Shown piece by piece: positions 17,225-24,551 of a stretch of 64,000 nt of DNA (within the stretch, counting starts at the first letter, position 1; each line of letters begins with the position of its first letter). The notes under the pieces are model-generated. The model was not told where the DNA came from. It made no database searches and saw only the letters and a program-made list of their open reading frames with translations. Where the stretch lies: assembly GCF_016919385.1 (NCBI RefSeq), contig NZ_CP070351.1, positions 2,852,001-2,916,000 of the forward strand, given 5' to 3'. Source of the DNA: Gordonia sp. PDNC005. Lineage in GTDB: Bacteria; Actinomycetota; Actinomycetes; Mycobacteriales; Mycobacteriaceae. Made by a program: the position numbers and the translations under genes.

Positions 17225-17752
17225 TTATTCGCCCATCATCTGAGCGATGATGTCGTCGGCTTCTTCCTGCTCGAGGACGCGTTTGCGTGCGTCGAGCGCG
17301 GCCTGTCGTGCCGTCTTCGGACGTGGCGCCGGTTTCACCGACGGCCGTTTGTTCTTCTTCGCGTGAGGCAACAGCGTCGCGACAATAACCTCGCCGAGAC
17401 GATCGGTGATGTCCGCGGCGAGATCACGCCACGGATCCCAATCCGCCAGAGCTGGTTTCGGTGCCGATCCGGCCGCCGCGTCGAAGTCCTTGAGCGTGAA
17501 CTTCTCCGCCCACTCCGCTGCGAGTTCCTCGTCGGAGTCGAGAGCCTTCTTGAACTTCGAGTGCCACGGCAACTGCCACGCGAGGCGGTGAAGTTTGGCC
17601 CACGGGTGGACTCCTCGAAAGAAGTCGAGGAGGTCCAGCCCGTTGAGCTCGTGGTGGAGGTCGTACTCGAGTTCGTCACCGAACTCGTCGACGAGCTCGA
17701 CTGTCTCGATCAGTCGTCGGATGGCACGGCCGAGAGCTTCCGCGCTTTTCCC
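17225..17752 (-). CDS. Tail assembly chaperone, -1 frameshift extension (GT product)
   Basis: This frame has no good start of its own near the junction but is open from the slippery heptamer G-GGA-AAA at 17746-17752. After a -1 slip it continues KSAEALGRAIRRLIETVELV and so on to the stop at 17225, giving a C-terminal domain of about 170 residues. Fusion of a short and a long chaperone by programmed frameshift between the major tail gene and the tape measure gene is conserved across long-tailed phages (lambda G/GT). An internal ATG at 17572 exists, but the region before it (WAKLHRLAWQLPWHSKF) reads as protein, favouring the fusion. Confidence 0.88.
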   Translation of the reverse strand, partial: GKSAEALGRAIRRLIETVELVDEFGDELEYDLHHELNGLDLLDFFRGVHPWAKLHRLAWQLPWHSKFKKALDSDEELAAEWAEKFTLKDFDAAAGSAPKPALADWDPWRDLAADITDRLGEVIVATLLPHAKKNKRPSVKPAPRPKTARQAALDARKRVLEQEEADDIIAQMMGE

Positions 17753-18027
17753 TTGTCACCGTTGAAGTGATCGAAGATGTCCTGCAGGAGCGACGACAGC
17801 ACAGACGCCGGCACATCCTCGTAGGCGTCGAGAATCTTCTCGGCCTTCTTCGCGCCGAACAGGATCTCCAGCTGTTCGTCTTCGTCGTCGGTGCGCTTGA
17901 GCCGACGCGCCTGTCCGCCGCTGATCTGCTCCACGCGGACGGTCGTGCCATCCGGGAGGTCGAATTCGACGGGCTCACGCTCCGCCTCTCGTACGCGTGC
18001 GTCCCAGCCTGCGAGCTTCTTGGCCAT
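17710..18027 (-). CDS. Tail assembly chaperone, short form (G product)
   Basis: The product is 105 aa (starts MAKKLAGWDARVRE, ends KARKLSAVPSDD). It follows the major tail protein region and precedes the tape measure gene, the fixed position of tail chaperones. The frame contains the slippery heptamer GGGAAAA 37-43 bases before its stop codon, from which a fraction of ribosomes would shift to the 17225 frame. The protein coats the tape measure during tail assembly. Confidence 0.85.
   Translation of the reverse strand: MAKKLAGWDARVREAEREPVEFDLPDGTTVRVEQISGGQARRLKRTDDEDEQLEILFGAKKAEKILDAYEDVPASVLSSLLQDIFDHFNGDKGKARKLSAVPSDD
17746..17752 (-). promoter_or_regulatory. Programmed -1 ribosomal frameshift site, G-GGA-AAA
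   Basis: On the - strand the zero-frame codons read AAG-GGA-AAA-GCG, so the heptamer GGGAAAA is in the exact X-XXY-YYZ phase. Both tRNAs can re-pair after slipping back one base. The -1 frame is open for about 520 bases downstream and the zero frame ends at 17710. Confidence 0.88.
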
Positions 18028-18048
18028 GATGGTGTCTCCGATCGGTTG

Positions 18049-18249
18049 TTACTTGGTGGTGGGCTTGGTGTCCGGCTTCGCAGCCGCGGCGGGAGCCGTC
18101 GGCTCGGATGCCGGTGTGGGTGCCTGCTTCGGCACGTCCTTGGGTGCGACGAAGCCGCGCGAGAGCGCGGTGTGCAGCGCGGTCGGCGTCTCGCAGACCC
18201 ACTGCTCCTTGGTCTTCGGGTGGGTGAGGGTGACGGGAAGGTCAGCCAT
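18049..18249 (-). CDS. Small hypothetical protein in the tail module
   Basis: The product is 66 aa. The N-terminal half (ADLPVTLTHPKTKEQWVCETPTA) is ordered and the C-terminal half is an Ala/Pro/Lys/Thr linker. It lies between the major tail protein and chaperone genes, where many actinophages have one small gene. Start ATG 18249. Function unknown. Confidence 0.7.
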   Translation of the reverse strand: MADLPVTLTHPKTKEQWVCETPTALHTALSRGFVAPKDVPKQAPTPASEPTAPAAAAKPDTKPTTK

Positions 18250-18295
18250 GATGTCCTCCAGGGGACGGTGTCTCCGATTTCGGGTGGAATGTGGC

Positions 18296-18329
18296 CCGCG
18301 CGGCGCTCGGAGACGGTGACGCCGCGCGG
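18296..18329 (-). terminator. Strong hairpin after the major tail gene
   Basis: A perfect 10-bp GC-only stem (CCGCGCGGCG at 18296-18305, CGCCGCGCGG at 18320-18329) lies just downstream of the major tail protein stop. No T-run follows, so it is more likely an attenuator or an mRNA 3'-end stabiliser than a full terminator. It would raise the ratio of tail-tube to chaperone and tape measure mRNA. Confidence 0.6.
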
Positions 18330-18349
18330 ACCACGATCAAAGGGGCGAC

Positions 18350-19027
18350 CTACGGGGTCGCCGGGCCGAAGCCGTGGCCGGCGGTACCGCGGGCCTTGAA
18401 GCCCGGTCCGCCGATGAAGAACGCCTCGCTGTAGCCGACGGCCGGGTCAGGCTGGCCGGTCATCGTCATCGGGAACGCGAACTCGTCCTCAGCCGAGAAC
18501 GACGAGGAGTCGACCTCGGTGATCTGCGCCTTCGGATAGAACCGACCGAAATACGTGGCCTGCGGACCGCTGCGGTCGCGAGCGATGATGAACGCGCGGA
18601 AGTCGATCAGACCCGGGGTGATCGGACGCGTGAACGTCACCTCACCGGTGTCCGCGTCGATGACGACACCCGACAGGTCCAGTCCGAAGTACTTCTCGAG
18701 CGAAGACCGCTTGAACTCCTGCAGGGCGTAGTTGATCGTGACGTCTTCCTTCTGGACGTCGCGTCGCGTCGGCGACGCGTAGCCCAGCGATTCAGTCTCG
18801 GAGATGTCGCGGTCGGCGCCGAACTCGAAGCCGCCGTCCTTCTTGATCAGGCCCGCAGGGATGTAGCCAGTCGGCAGCGTCGACAGGATCGGCGGACCGC
18901 CTGCTACACCTGCCTCGGTCATCTTCTCCGGGATCTCCGCGTCGGCTGGTCCGAAGAACAGGACCGCGCGGGTGAACTTCATGATGTTGCCGGCGTTGTC
19001 CTTCGCCAGCTGATCGAGATCGGCCAT
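18350..19027 (-). CDS. Major tail protein
   Basis: The product is 225 aa from ATG 19027, preceded by GAGGAGGG; the longer frame to 19267 is a false extension. Features typical of siphoviral tail-tube subunits include GGFEFGADRDISETESLGYASPTR, a mid-protein YALQEFKRSSLEKYFGLDL, and a beta-rich C-terminal half ending with an aspartate/phenylalanine-rich loop. It lies upstream of the chaperones and tape measure. It polymerises to form the tail tube. Confidence 0.85.
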   Translation of the reverse strand: MADLDQLAKDNAGNIMKFTRAVLFFGPADAEIPEKMTEAGVAGGPPILSTLPTGYIPAGLIKKDGGFEFGADRDISETESLGYASPTRRDVQKEDVTINYALQEFKRSSLEKYFGLDLSGVVIDADTGEVTFTRPITPGLIDFRAFIIARDRSGPQATYFGRFYPKAQITEVDSSSFSAEDEFAFPMTMTGQPDPAVGYSEAFFIGGPGFKARGTAGHGFGPATP

Positions 19028-19109
19028 GACGGCCCTCCTCAAGGGTTGAGTGAACGCACCCACGCCGGACAGCGGGGTGCGAGGTGATAGGGAGTTGCGC
19101 GCCTGGCGC

Positions 19110-19496
19110 TTAGATCGGCGGCCGCATGTCGATGCGGACCGTCTGGACGACACGACGGTCGTCCGGGTTCTCTGTCGGGATCTGCTGCCCGGCCACCAGG
19201 ACACGGGCGTGATCGACCCAGACTCCGGCGACGTCGCCACCAGATGCGAGAGCGTTGATGCGGTCACGGACCTTCGACGCGAGCTCCCACGCCTGGGGTC
19301 GGTCGACGTGCCAGACGTCGACCTGCACCTCCGCGCGGTCAGTCACGCCATCGTCGGTGCCACCGATGCGGGTGACGAGTAGGACCGGCAAACGCTGCTC
19401 GAAGTCCTTCGGAATCCACTTGCACGCGTACCCGAGATCCGTCAGGAGGTTCTCGGCGACCTGCTCGGCATCCGGGAACCCGACAGCCGCCGTCAT
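19110..19496 (-). CDS. Tail terminator-like protein
   Basis: The product is 128 aa. It begins MTAAVGFPDAEQVAENLLTD and contains RLPVLLVTRIGG, VQVDVWHVDRPQAWELASKVRDRIN and a C-terminal RVVQTVRIDMRP. This matches the alpha/beta fold of gpU-like tail terminators, encoded just before the major tail protein. It overlaps the upstream HK97-gp10-like gene by four bases (ATGA). Confidence 0.7.
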   Translation of the reverse strand: MTAAVGFPDAEQVAENLLTDLGYACKWIPKDFEQRLPVLLVTRIGGTDDGVTDRAEVQVDVWHVDRPQAWELASKVRDRINALASGGDVAGVWVDHARVLVAGQQIPTENPDDRRVVQTVRIDMRPPI

Positions 19497-19813
19497 GAGC
19501 TCAGCTCACGTGCGACGTCGCGGAGAACGTGACGTGCCTTGGATGCTCGGTTACCGAACTCGACAGCGGCGGCGTGCGGCGCGTCAGCCTCAGCCTCTCC
19601 GATCCACCGGCCATCGCGACCGCGAACGGTACGGGCCGTCACCGACCCGACGAGTTCACCAGTCTGACGAGGGAGGCGCGCAGCGATCATGATCGCCGCG
19701 GTATCCGCCGACTGCTGGGCGAAGTAGCGGAGACCGTTCGACGCCAGCAGCCGAGCCATTCCGGAACGGTCACTGGTGTAGCGGCCACCTGGGGCCGTCC
19801 AGTTTCCTACCAT
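19493..19813 (-). CDS. HK97 gp10-like head-tail connector protein
   Basis: The product is 106 aa from ATG 19813, in ATGA overlap with the upstream gene. It contains TAAIMIAARLPRQTGELVGSVTA and a C-terminal HAAAVEFGNRASKARHVL, the usual signature of gp10-like proteins (…P.dTG.L..s…, …A.yvEyGt…). It acts in joining head and tail. The extension to 20029 is a shadow. Confidence 0.75.
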   Translation of the reverse strand: MVGNWTAPGGRYTSDRSGMARLLASNGLRYFAQQSADTAAIMIAARLPRQTGELVGSVTARTVRGRDGRWIGEAEADAPHAAAVEFGNRASKARHVLRDVARELSS

Positions 19814-20136
19814 CAGTCGACCTCCTCGATCGAGAGTGTCGAGCCAGGACGCCACCCGGTGAATGGGGATTCGACAGGCAGCACCCGGCCGACCGCGTTC
19901 CACTTCCCCGGGATTCCTCGAATGATGATCGTGTCGTCCGCACCGATGTCGGGCGTGTGATCGAAGATCAACGTCGCCGTCGTCACGCTGCGGGGTCCAC
20001 GGTCCGAGGTCTCTGTCGACGATCCCCACTGGACGCCGACATGCTCGATACTGGCCGCCAGGGCCAGGGAGCGGTCGCCGTCCCGGTTGCGGGCACCTCG
20101 CCAGACCTCGACGGTCGAGCCGTGCCGGAACTTCAT
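19813..20136 (-). CDS. Head closure (stopper)-like protein
   Basis: The product is 107 aa from ATG 20136, overlapping the upstream gene by four bases. It starts MKFRHGSTVEVWRG and is beta-rich (VTTATLIFDHTPDIGADDTIIIRGIPGKW in outline). Size, position and fold suggest the head-closure protein below the connector ring. Confidence 0.65.
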   Translation of the reverse strand: MKFRHGSTVEVWRGARNRDGDRSLALAASIEHVGVQWGSSTETSDRGPRSVTTATLIFDHTPDIGADDTIIIRGIPGKWNAVGRVLPVESPFTGWRPGSTLSIEEVD

Positions 20137-20519
20137 CAGGCTCCCAGCATCGTCATCGAGATCGCACCGCGGTTGAGCCCGAGGGCATCTTCGATCTTCT
20201 GCGTGTCGGCAGAGGAGATGTACAGGGCGCCGTCGGGGTTGGCGACCTGTCGGGTCGTCGAGTGCGAGAACCCGAGTGCGGTCTCCGACGCTGTCGTCGA
20301 TGCCACGCCGGCCTCGTCGTCGTCGACCGACATCGCCCGACGGACCATCGCGCACACGACCATGCGTGCCGCGCCCGCACCGGCGGCGGCGAGCGCCGGG
20401 TAGCGGTTCGCGAGCATCTCCGACGCGTCACCGAGCAGCACTGCTGCCCGGCTGAGCTCGGTCGTGTCCATCGGGCGCCACCGATCGACGAGGTCGGTGG
20501 TTGTGGCGAAGTCAGCCAT
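20136..20519 (-). CDS. Head-to-tail adaptor (gp15/gp6-like)
   Basis: The product is 127 aa from ATG 20519, all helical at the N-terminus (ATTTDLVDRWRPMDTTELSRA, LLGDASEMLANRYP) with a C-terminal tail containing the family-like SADTQKIEDALGL. It occupies the adaptor position after the capsid region. The C-terminus ends SMTMLGA in overlap with the next gene. Confidence 0.75.
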   Translation of the reverse strand: MADFATTTDLVDRWRPMDTTELSRAAVLLGDASEMLANRYPALAAAGAGAARMVVCAMVRRAMSVDDDEAGVASTTASETALGFSHSTTRQVANPDGALYISSADTQKIEDALGLNRGAISMTMLGA

Positions 20520-20778
20520 TGGCCTTCGCCCGCGTGCGCCGCGGCTTCGGCTCCGGCTCCGGCTCAGGTTCCGGCTCGGGCTCAGGCTCAGGTTCCGGCT
20601 CAGGCTCCGGATCCACGAGAGACTCGACGACACGATCACCCACTGCGACTGCCTGCGCAGCGTCAAACGACGCGACGTACTCGTCATGGACATCGATCTC
20701 ATCTCCACTCTCGGCCGTACGTGGATGCCCCTCGACATCCACGTACGACGCGAGCGTGACGACTACGCGGCGCTTCAT
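20512..20778 (-). CDS. Small protein with a (Pro-Glu)n tract
   Basis: The product is 88 aa. The N-terminal 56 residues form a small domain (KRRVVVTLASYVDVEGHP, GDEIDVHDEYVASFDAA). Then come a 21-residue alternating Pro-Glu tract and a basic tail. It lies between capsid and adaptor genes, where many actinophages have such a small protein. The acidic rod plus basic tail suggests a structural or binding accessory, but no function is known. Confidence 0.75.
   Translation of the reverse strand: MKRRVVVTLASYVDVEGHPRTAESGDEIDVHDEYVASFDAAQAVAVGDRVVESLVDPEPEPEPEPEPEPEPEPEPEPKPRRTRAKANG
20548..20610 (-). repeat. Alternating Pro-Glu codon repeat
   Basis: A 63-bp stretch of repeated CCGGAG/CCTGAG-type hexamers encodes (PE)10P in the 88-aa capsid-region protein. 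Codon variation within the tract shows it is not a very recent simple expansion. It is prone to length change by slippage. Confidence 0.85.
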
Positions 20779-21686
20779 CAGCCCGCCAGACCGGTGACCT
20801 TGACGACCGAGAACGGGTTCGTCACGACGTACACCGGGCGGACGCTGGACTGGACCCAGGTGCGCTCGGTCTCCTGCTCACGCCAGGTCTCCGTCGACAG
20901 CGGCTTCTCCAGACGCTGCTCACCGACCTGACGCTCCGCGACGACCCACGCAGTACCCGCGGGCACCTGGTTCGACGCCACCATGTCGACGTTCCAGTTA
21001 GCGAGAACGTCCTTCCACTGGTTGCCGTACACCGTCTGGAACGCCGACTTCTGGTTCGGGTTCACGATCCACAGCGAGAACTGCACGCCCAGCTCAGCCT
21101 TGTCGGCGATCAGCTGAGCCGCCGCGAGATCGGCCGCCGGCCAGCCCTGCGCCGACGTCTGACCGGCACCCGAGGTGACGACCGCACCCCAGTTGTGACC
21201 GGTCATGGTCTGCGCGGCAGCACCCAAGGCAGTCATCTCCGCGTCGAGGACGCCGAGCGCTCGAGCGTGAATCTTGCGCTGGATGGTGTTCGCCAGGCGC
21301 TGGGTGCCGACCTGGATCTGGTTGTTGTCGTTGCGGTCGCGTGCCTCGTCGGTGACGAAGAACTTGCCGCCGAACTTCTCGACCTGCGCGACGCGCGGCT
21401 CCTGCCGCTCGAAGTCGACGATCGGGAACTCCGCGCCGGGAGCGACCTGCTGAACGTCGCGGTCACCCTTGACGAACAGGTCGTTCTTGGTCAGCTGGTC
21501 GTAGACGACCGCGCCGCCGGAGGTGCCCCCGCCGTTGGCGAAGATCCGGTCGGCGAAGTAGCCCTTGAGCGTCAAGTCCGACAGGTACCGCGTGATGCGG
21601 GTCGGCTCCTTGAGCATCAGGTCGACAGTGATGTCGTTGCCAGTCAGCGTGGGAGCCGCGAGCGGGTACTGGATTGCGTTGCTCAT
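20778..21686 (-). CDS. Major capsid protein
   Basis: The product is 302 aa, from ATG with a strong AAGGAGG. It shows the HK97-like pattern of actinophage capsids: an N-arm (TVDLMLKEPTRITRYL), VAPGAEFPIVDFERQEPRVAQVEKFGGKFFVTDEARDRN, a P-loop/A-domain region and a C-terminal PVYVVTNPFSVVKVTGL. It follows scaffold and decoration genes. It forms the icosahedral shell. Confidence 0.9.
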   Translation of the reverse strand: MSNAIQYPLAAPTLTGNDITVDLMLKEPTRITRYLSDLTLKGYFADRIFANGGGTSGGAVVYDQLTKNDLFVKGDRDVQQVAPGAEFPIVDFERQEPRVAQVEKFGGKFFVTDEARDRNDNNQIQVGTQRLANTIQRKIHARALGVLDAEMTALGAAAQTMTGHNWGAVVTSGAGQTSAQGWPAADLAAAQLIADKAELGVQFSLWIVNPNQKSAFQTVYGNQWKDVLANWNVDMVASNQVPAGTAWVVAERQVGEQRLEKPLSTETWREQETERTWVQSSVRPVYVVTNPFSVVKVTGLAG

Positions 21687-21700
21687 GTCTGTCCTCCTTC

Positions 21701-22075
21701 TCAGTACAGTTCGATGAACACGTCGGCGTCAGCGGTGCCAGCGTCGAGTGCACGGCCGACGGCCGTACCGGAGGCGAGCTTGGCGGCCTTGCCGCCAGCG
21801 CCGACCTCGACCTCGTCGCCAGCAGCGAGCGTGCTGCCTGCGGTGACGGGCAGGATCGTCTTGGCGCCACGGATCACCGCGACGGTTCCGTCCTTCGGTG
21901 CGTCGAATGCTGCGACGCCGAATGCGAGTGCCCCGGCTGCCGCAGGTGCGACCTTGACGAGCTGGCCCGCCATCGCGCCGGACACGTTGACGAACGTCTT
22001 GCCCTTGACCGCAGCGGTCGGCGTCGCGGAGACGTCGGCACCCGGGCGGTACAGGGGAATGGCCTCATTTGCCAT
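21701..22075 (-). CDS. Capsid decoration protein (DUF2190-like)
   Basis: The product is 124 aa, Ala/Gly/Val-rich and almost wholly beta (ATPTAAVKGKTFVNVSG, TILPVTAGSTLAAGDEVEVGAGG, ASGTAVGRALDAGTADADVFIELY). This is the gpD/DUF2190 type of head fibre or decoration protein, and it lies between scaffold and major capsid as usual. Confidence 0.75.
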   Translation of the reverse strand: MANEAIPLYRPGADVSATPTAAVKGKTFVNVSGAMAGQLVKVAPAAAGALAFGVAAFDAPKDGTVAVIRGAKTILPVTAGSTLAAGDEVEVGAGGKAAKLASGTAVGRALDAGTADADVFIELY

Positions 22076-22087
22076 GAGGAGATCTCC

Positions 22088-22669
22088 TTACTGGTTGGGC
22101 AGGTGGTTGGGTCGCCACGCTGCCGGGTAGGAGTCGTCCGCGGGTGCGGGCGACTCAGGTGAAGCTCCGGGCTTCAACGACTCCACCGGCCGATCGGTCG
22201 GGGGCCGCGCAGAAGCCGAGCGTGCGGCAAGCCGCTTCGCCCGGGCTTCCAGTTCCTCTCGGGTGCCGGACCCGAGGAAGTCGTAATCGTCAGGCGCAAT
22301 GCCGTACTCAGCAGCGACCGCCGCGAGCTCGTTCTGCGCGCGCAGGTCGGCGAGTTCACGCTCGAGTGCCTCGGCACGTTCGGTCTGTCGCTGCAGGTCG
22401 GTCTTGTCGGCCTCCTGCGCCTGCCGCTGCGCTTCGGCGAGCGGCTTCGCGTCCTGGTACTTGGTGCGCCAGTTCGCGGACTCCTTGCGGAGCTTCGCGA
22501 CCTCGGCGCGCAGGACCTCCGGCGACGCATCGTCGAGCGATCGCGACGTCTCCGGTTCGGCCACCGCGGACGCTCCCGACGTCTCCGTGGTGTGCGGCGC
22601 CTGGTCTGCGGGCGGCTCAGCCCCCTCCGGCGACGGTGTCGCGGCAGGGTCGGTGATCGGTGCACTCAT
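22088..22669 (-). CDS. Scaffolding protein
   Basis: The product is 193 aa from ATG 22669 with AGGAGGGCAACC upstream. Acidic/Pro-rich disordered ends flank a central coiled coil (VLRAEVAKLRKESANWRTKY through ERELADLRAQN), with a typical small C-terminal capsid-binding part (AAEYGIAPDDYDFLGSGTREEL). It is encoded before the capsid protein. It directs prohead assembly. Confidence 0.85.
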   Translation of the reverse strand: MSAPITDPAATPSPEGAEPPADQAPHTTETSGASAVAEPETSRSLDDASPEVLRAEVAKLRKESANWRTKYQDAKPLAEAQRQAQEADKTDLQRQTERAEALERELADLRAQNELAAVAAEYGIAPDDYDFLGSGTREELEARAKRLAARSASARPPTDRPVESLKPGASPESPAPADDSYPAAWRPNHLPNQ

Positions 22670-22753
22670 GGGTTGCCCTCCTGGGGTGTGATTCGTGTGC
22701 AGCACGAGATCCCCGAACCTCGTCGAGGCCGGGGCGGGAATGTGGTGGGTATG

Positions 22754-22784
22754 AAAAAGCCCCGCAACCAGGGGCTACGGGGCT
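22754..22784 (-). terminator. Terminator between the candidate immunity gene and scaffold, with alternative stems
   Basis: On the - strand AGCCCC-TGGTTGC-GGGGCT followed by TTTTTC forms a rho-independent terminator (22754-22776). A preceding TAGCCCCG can instead pair with the same CGGGGCT arm, giving a mutually exclusive longer hairpin. This arrangement resembles an attenuator that sets the ratio of upstream to capsid transcripts. Confidence 0.65.
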
Positions 22785-22800
22785 ATCAAGGTGGAAGTTG

Positions 22801-23025
22801 TTACGCTACGCGGTCGATCACCGCGGCAAAACCGCTCGATCGAAGACTGGCGATGAGCGATGGATCTAGTTCAGCGCGTCGCGCTGCGACGAACCGCGCG
22901 ACTGCAGATTCTTGCTGTGTCCAATCCGAGTCGAGTACCCCAAGGTGCCGGAGAAGCCCGCGTGACGTCGCTGGCATGTACGAACCTGGTGCCACCAGGA
23001 CAAGATCGTCCGTGAATCGGCTCAT
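22801..23025 (-). CDS. Small protein after the MuF-ART gene; candidate immunity protein
   Basis: The product is 74 aa from ATG 23025, overlapping the MuF-ART stop as TAATG with GGAGGAG upstream. Two or three helices are predicted by eye (TSRGLLRHLGVLDSDW, SAVARFVAARRAELDPSLIASLRSSGF). Genes placed like this after toxin-bearing MuF proteins often encode the cognate immunity protein. It is cut off from the capsid genes by a terminator. No family is recognised, so the immunity role is inferred from position alone. Confidence 0.55.
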   Translation of the reverse strand: MSRFTDDLVLVAPGSYMPATSRGLLRHLGVLDSDWTQQESAVARFVAARRAELDPSLIASLRSSGFAAVIDRVA

Positions 23026-24551
23026 TAGACGCTCCTCCACAGGTCGACGACTATCACCGGCAACGTACTTGATCGATCAACTCCGACTATACGCATCGAG
23101 ATCCCCGGCGGGAACAAGACTTCGCGCTGGTAGGCCAGCTTCGGATCACCGATCGGGGCGAGGTAAGCCGCTGGTGTCCCCTTCCTCGCGCGTACCCGAA
23201 TCATCGCGTTTCCTCCGCGTAGTGACGGCTGTGAGAACTCCCTCTCTGCAACCTCTCGGGCGGACGTCGCTGCGGTGAACTGGTTTGGGGTGAACTCTCG
23301 TCCGATGAGGCTTTCCAGATCCGACGACTGCATGCCGAACGTCGCTTCACACGAACGGATCCCACGCCACAGCTCGCGATCCTGCGCGAGTTCGTGGGAG
23401 TAGACGAGATCTTCCATCTCATCTCGCACGGAGCGAGCTTCCGCATCGTCTGCGGTCGGCTGTTGGACTCGTTGATAGAAGCGGTCAGTCCCTTGCCAGC
23501 GTGTGACCGCTTCGATCTCATCAGCGGTTCGTTCTTGGGCCCATCCTGCGAATTCCTGTTCGATGCCTTCGGCGTCGTCGGGATCATCGGCGAACGTAAC
23601 CGCAGTATCTGCTCCGTTGTCGGGTGGGTCGCCTCCGGACGAAGTCGGATCAATCGCGCCGATGTACTGATCGACGTCACCGTCATCGCGGATCTGGCGG
23701 AATCGTTTCTCGAAGTCCTTGCGACCGTCCGATTCGATCCACAGCTGTTCGAGGTTTTCCCACGCGTCCTTGCCGACCCAATCGTCGTCGATATCGAAGA
23801 CGGGGACGATCAGGCAGTCGCAGCCATCGTGGTACTTGTCCTCTTCCTGGTTCTTTCCTCGGCGCTGCGCCGTCTCCTCGGTCTTGTAGATCGGACCACG
23901 CGAAGCGAGCATCGCGCAGAACCCGCACGACTCAGCACCAGTCAAGACTCGCGCCCATCCGATCGGGTCGCCGGACCGCTCCTCCTCAGCCTCGACAGCG
24001 GCCTTGACCGTGTCGCGGGCTGCCTGCTCGATGTGCCGGATGATCGCCCGGTCCACCCGCTGGTTGACCTTTTCCACCACCGCCGGGTCACGTCGATTCG
24101 ACTCGTCGATCTCCACTCGAGCGTGCTCGAGCTCGACACCGAGATCGTCGAGACCCTCGATGACAACGCCGCGGGTCGGCGCAACCTCCAGGCCCTCGAC
24201 CCTCGCCGTCTGCGTCGGCGTGGCGGGGACTACGTCGAGGCCATCGATCCGGATCTTCGGAGACGTCGCCCGCTCGAGAACGGACTCGATCGCGCCAGGC
24301 GGGTAGAACGGTGCCCGGCGCGGCCGCGAGGGCTGACGGCCAGCGCGGACGGCCTCGTCGTTGTAGAACGCCGTCGCCAGCTGTGCTGACTCGTCCCGCG
24401 CTCGGCGGACCGGGAACAGGATCTTCTGCGCCGCATCCTCACGCTGCTCGGGCGTCACCGGGACACCGTCGAACAGGAGGATCGACCGCATCTGCTGGCG
24501 AACGCGCCGCCAGATCAGATCACGACGGCGCCGATACTCGGTCGGCTTCAC
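23025..24551 (-). CDS. MuF-type minor capsid protein fused to an ADP-ribosyltransferase domain
   Basis: The product is 508 aa. Residues about 1-270 are the MuF head-morphogenesis domain, ending in the cysteine/histidine signature SCGFCAMLASRGPIY (about 210) and KYHDGCDCLIVPVFD (about 240). After an acidic linker (about 300-345), residues about 370-508 show the ADP-ribosyltransferase exoenzyme pattern: ELWRGI (the Arg, about 394), GREFTPNQFTAATS (STS-like, about 427), KGTPAAYLAPIG, and AYQREVLFPPG (Q-x-E catalytic motif, about 473). Q-x-E is the C3-exoenzyme form rather than E-x-E. MuF polymorphic toxins of temperate phages are known; they may be packaged and delivered with DNA. The frame overlaps the portal stop by four bases. 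Confidence 0.85.
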   Translation of the reverse strand: MKPTEYRRRRDLIWRRVRQQMRSILLFDGVPVTPEQREDAAQKILFPVRRARDESAQLATAFYNDEAVRAGRQPSRPRRAPFYPPGAIESVLERATSPKIRIDGLDVVPATPTQTARVEGLEVAPTRGVVIEGLDDLGVELEHARVEIDESNRRDPAVVEKVNQRVDRAIIRHIEQAARDTVKAAVEAEEERSGDPIGWARVLTGAESCGFCAMLASRGPIYKTEETAQRRGKNQEEDKYHDGCDCLIVPVFDIDDDWVGKDAWENLEQLWIESDGRKDFEKRFRQIRDDGDVDQYIGAIDPTSSGGDPPDNGADTAVTFADDPDDAEGIEQEFAGWAQERTADEIEAVTRWQGTDRFYQRVQQPTADDAEARSVRDEMEDLVYSHELAQDRELWRGIRSCEATFGMQSSDLESLIGREFTPNQFTAATSAREVAEREFSQPSLRGGNAMIRVRARKGTPAAYLAPIGDPKLAYQREVLFPPGISMRIVGVDRSSTLPVIVVDLWRSV

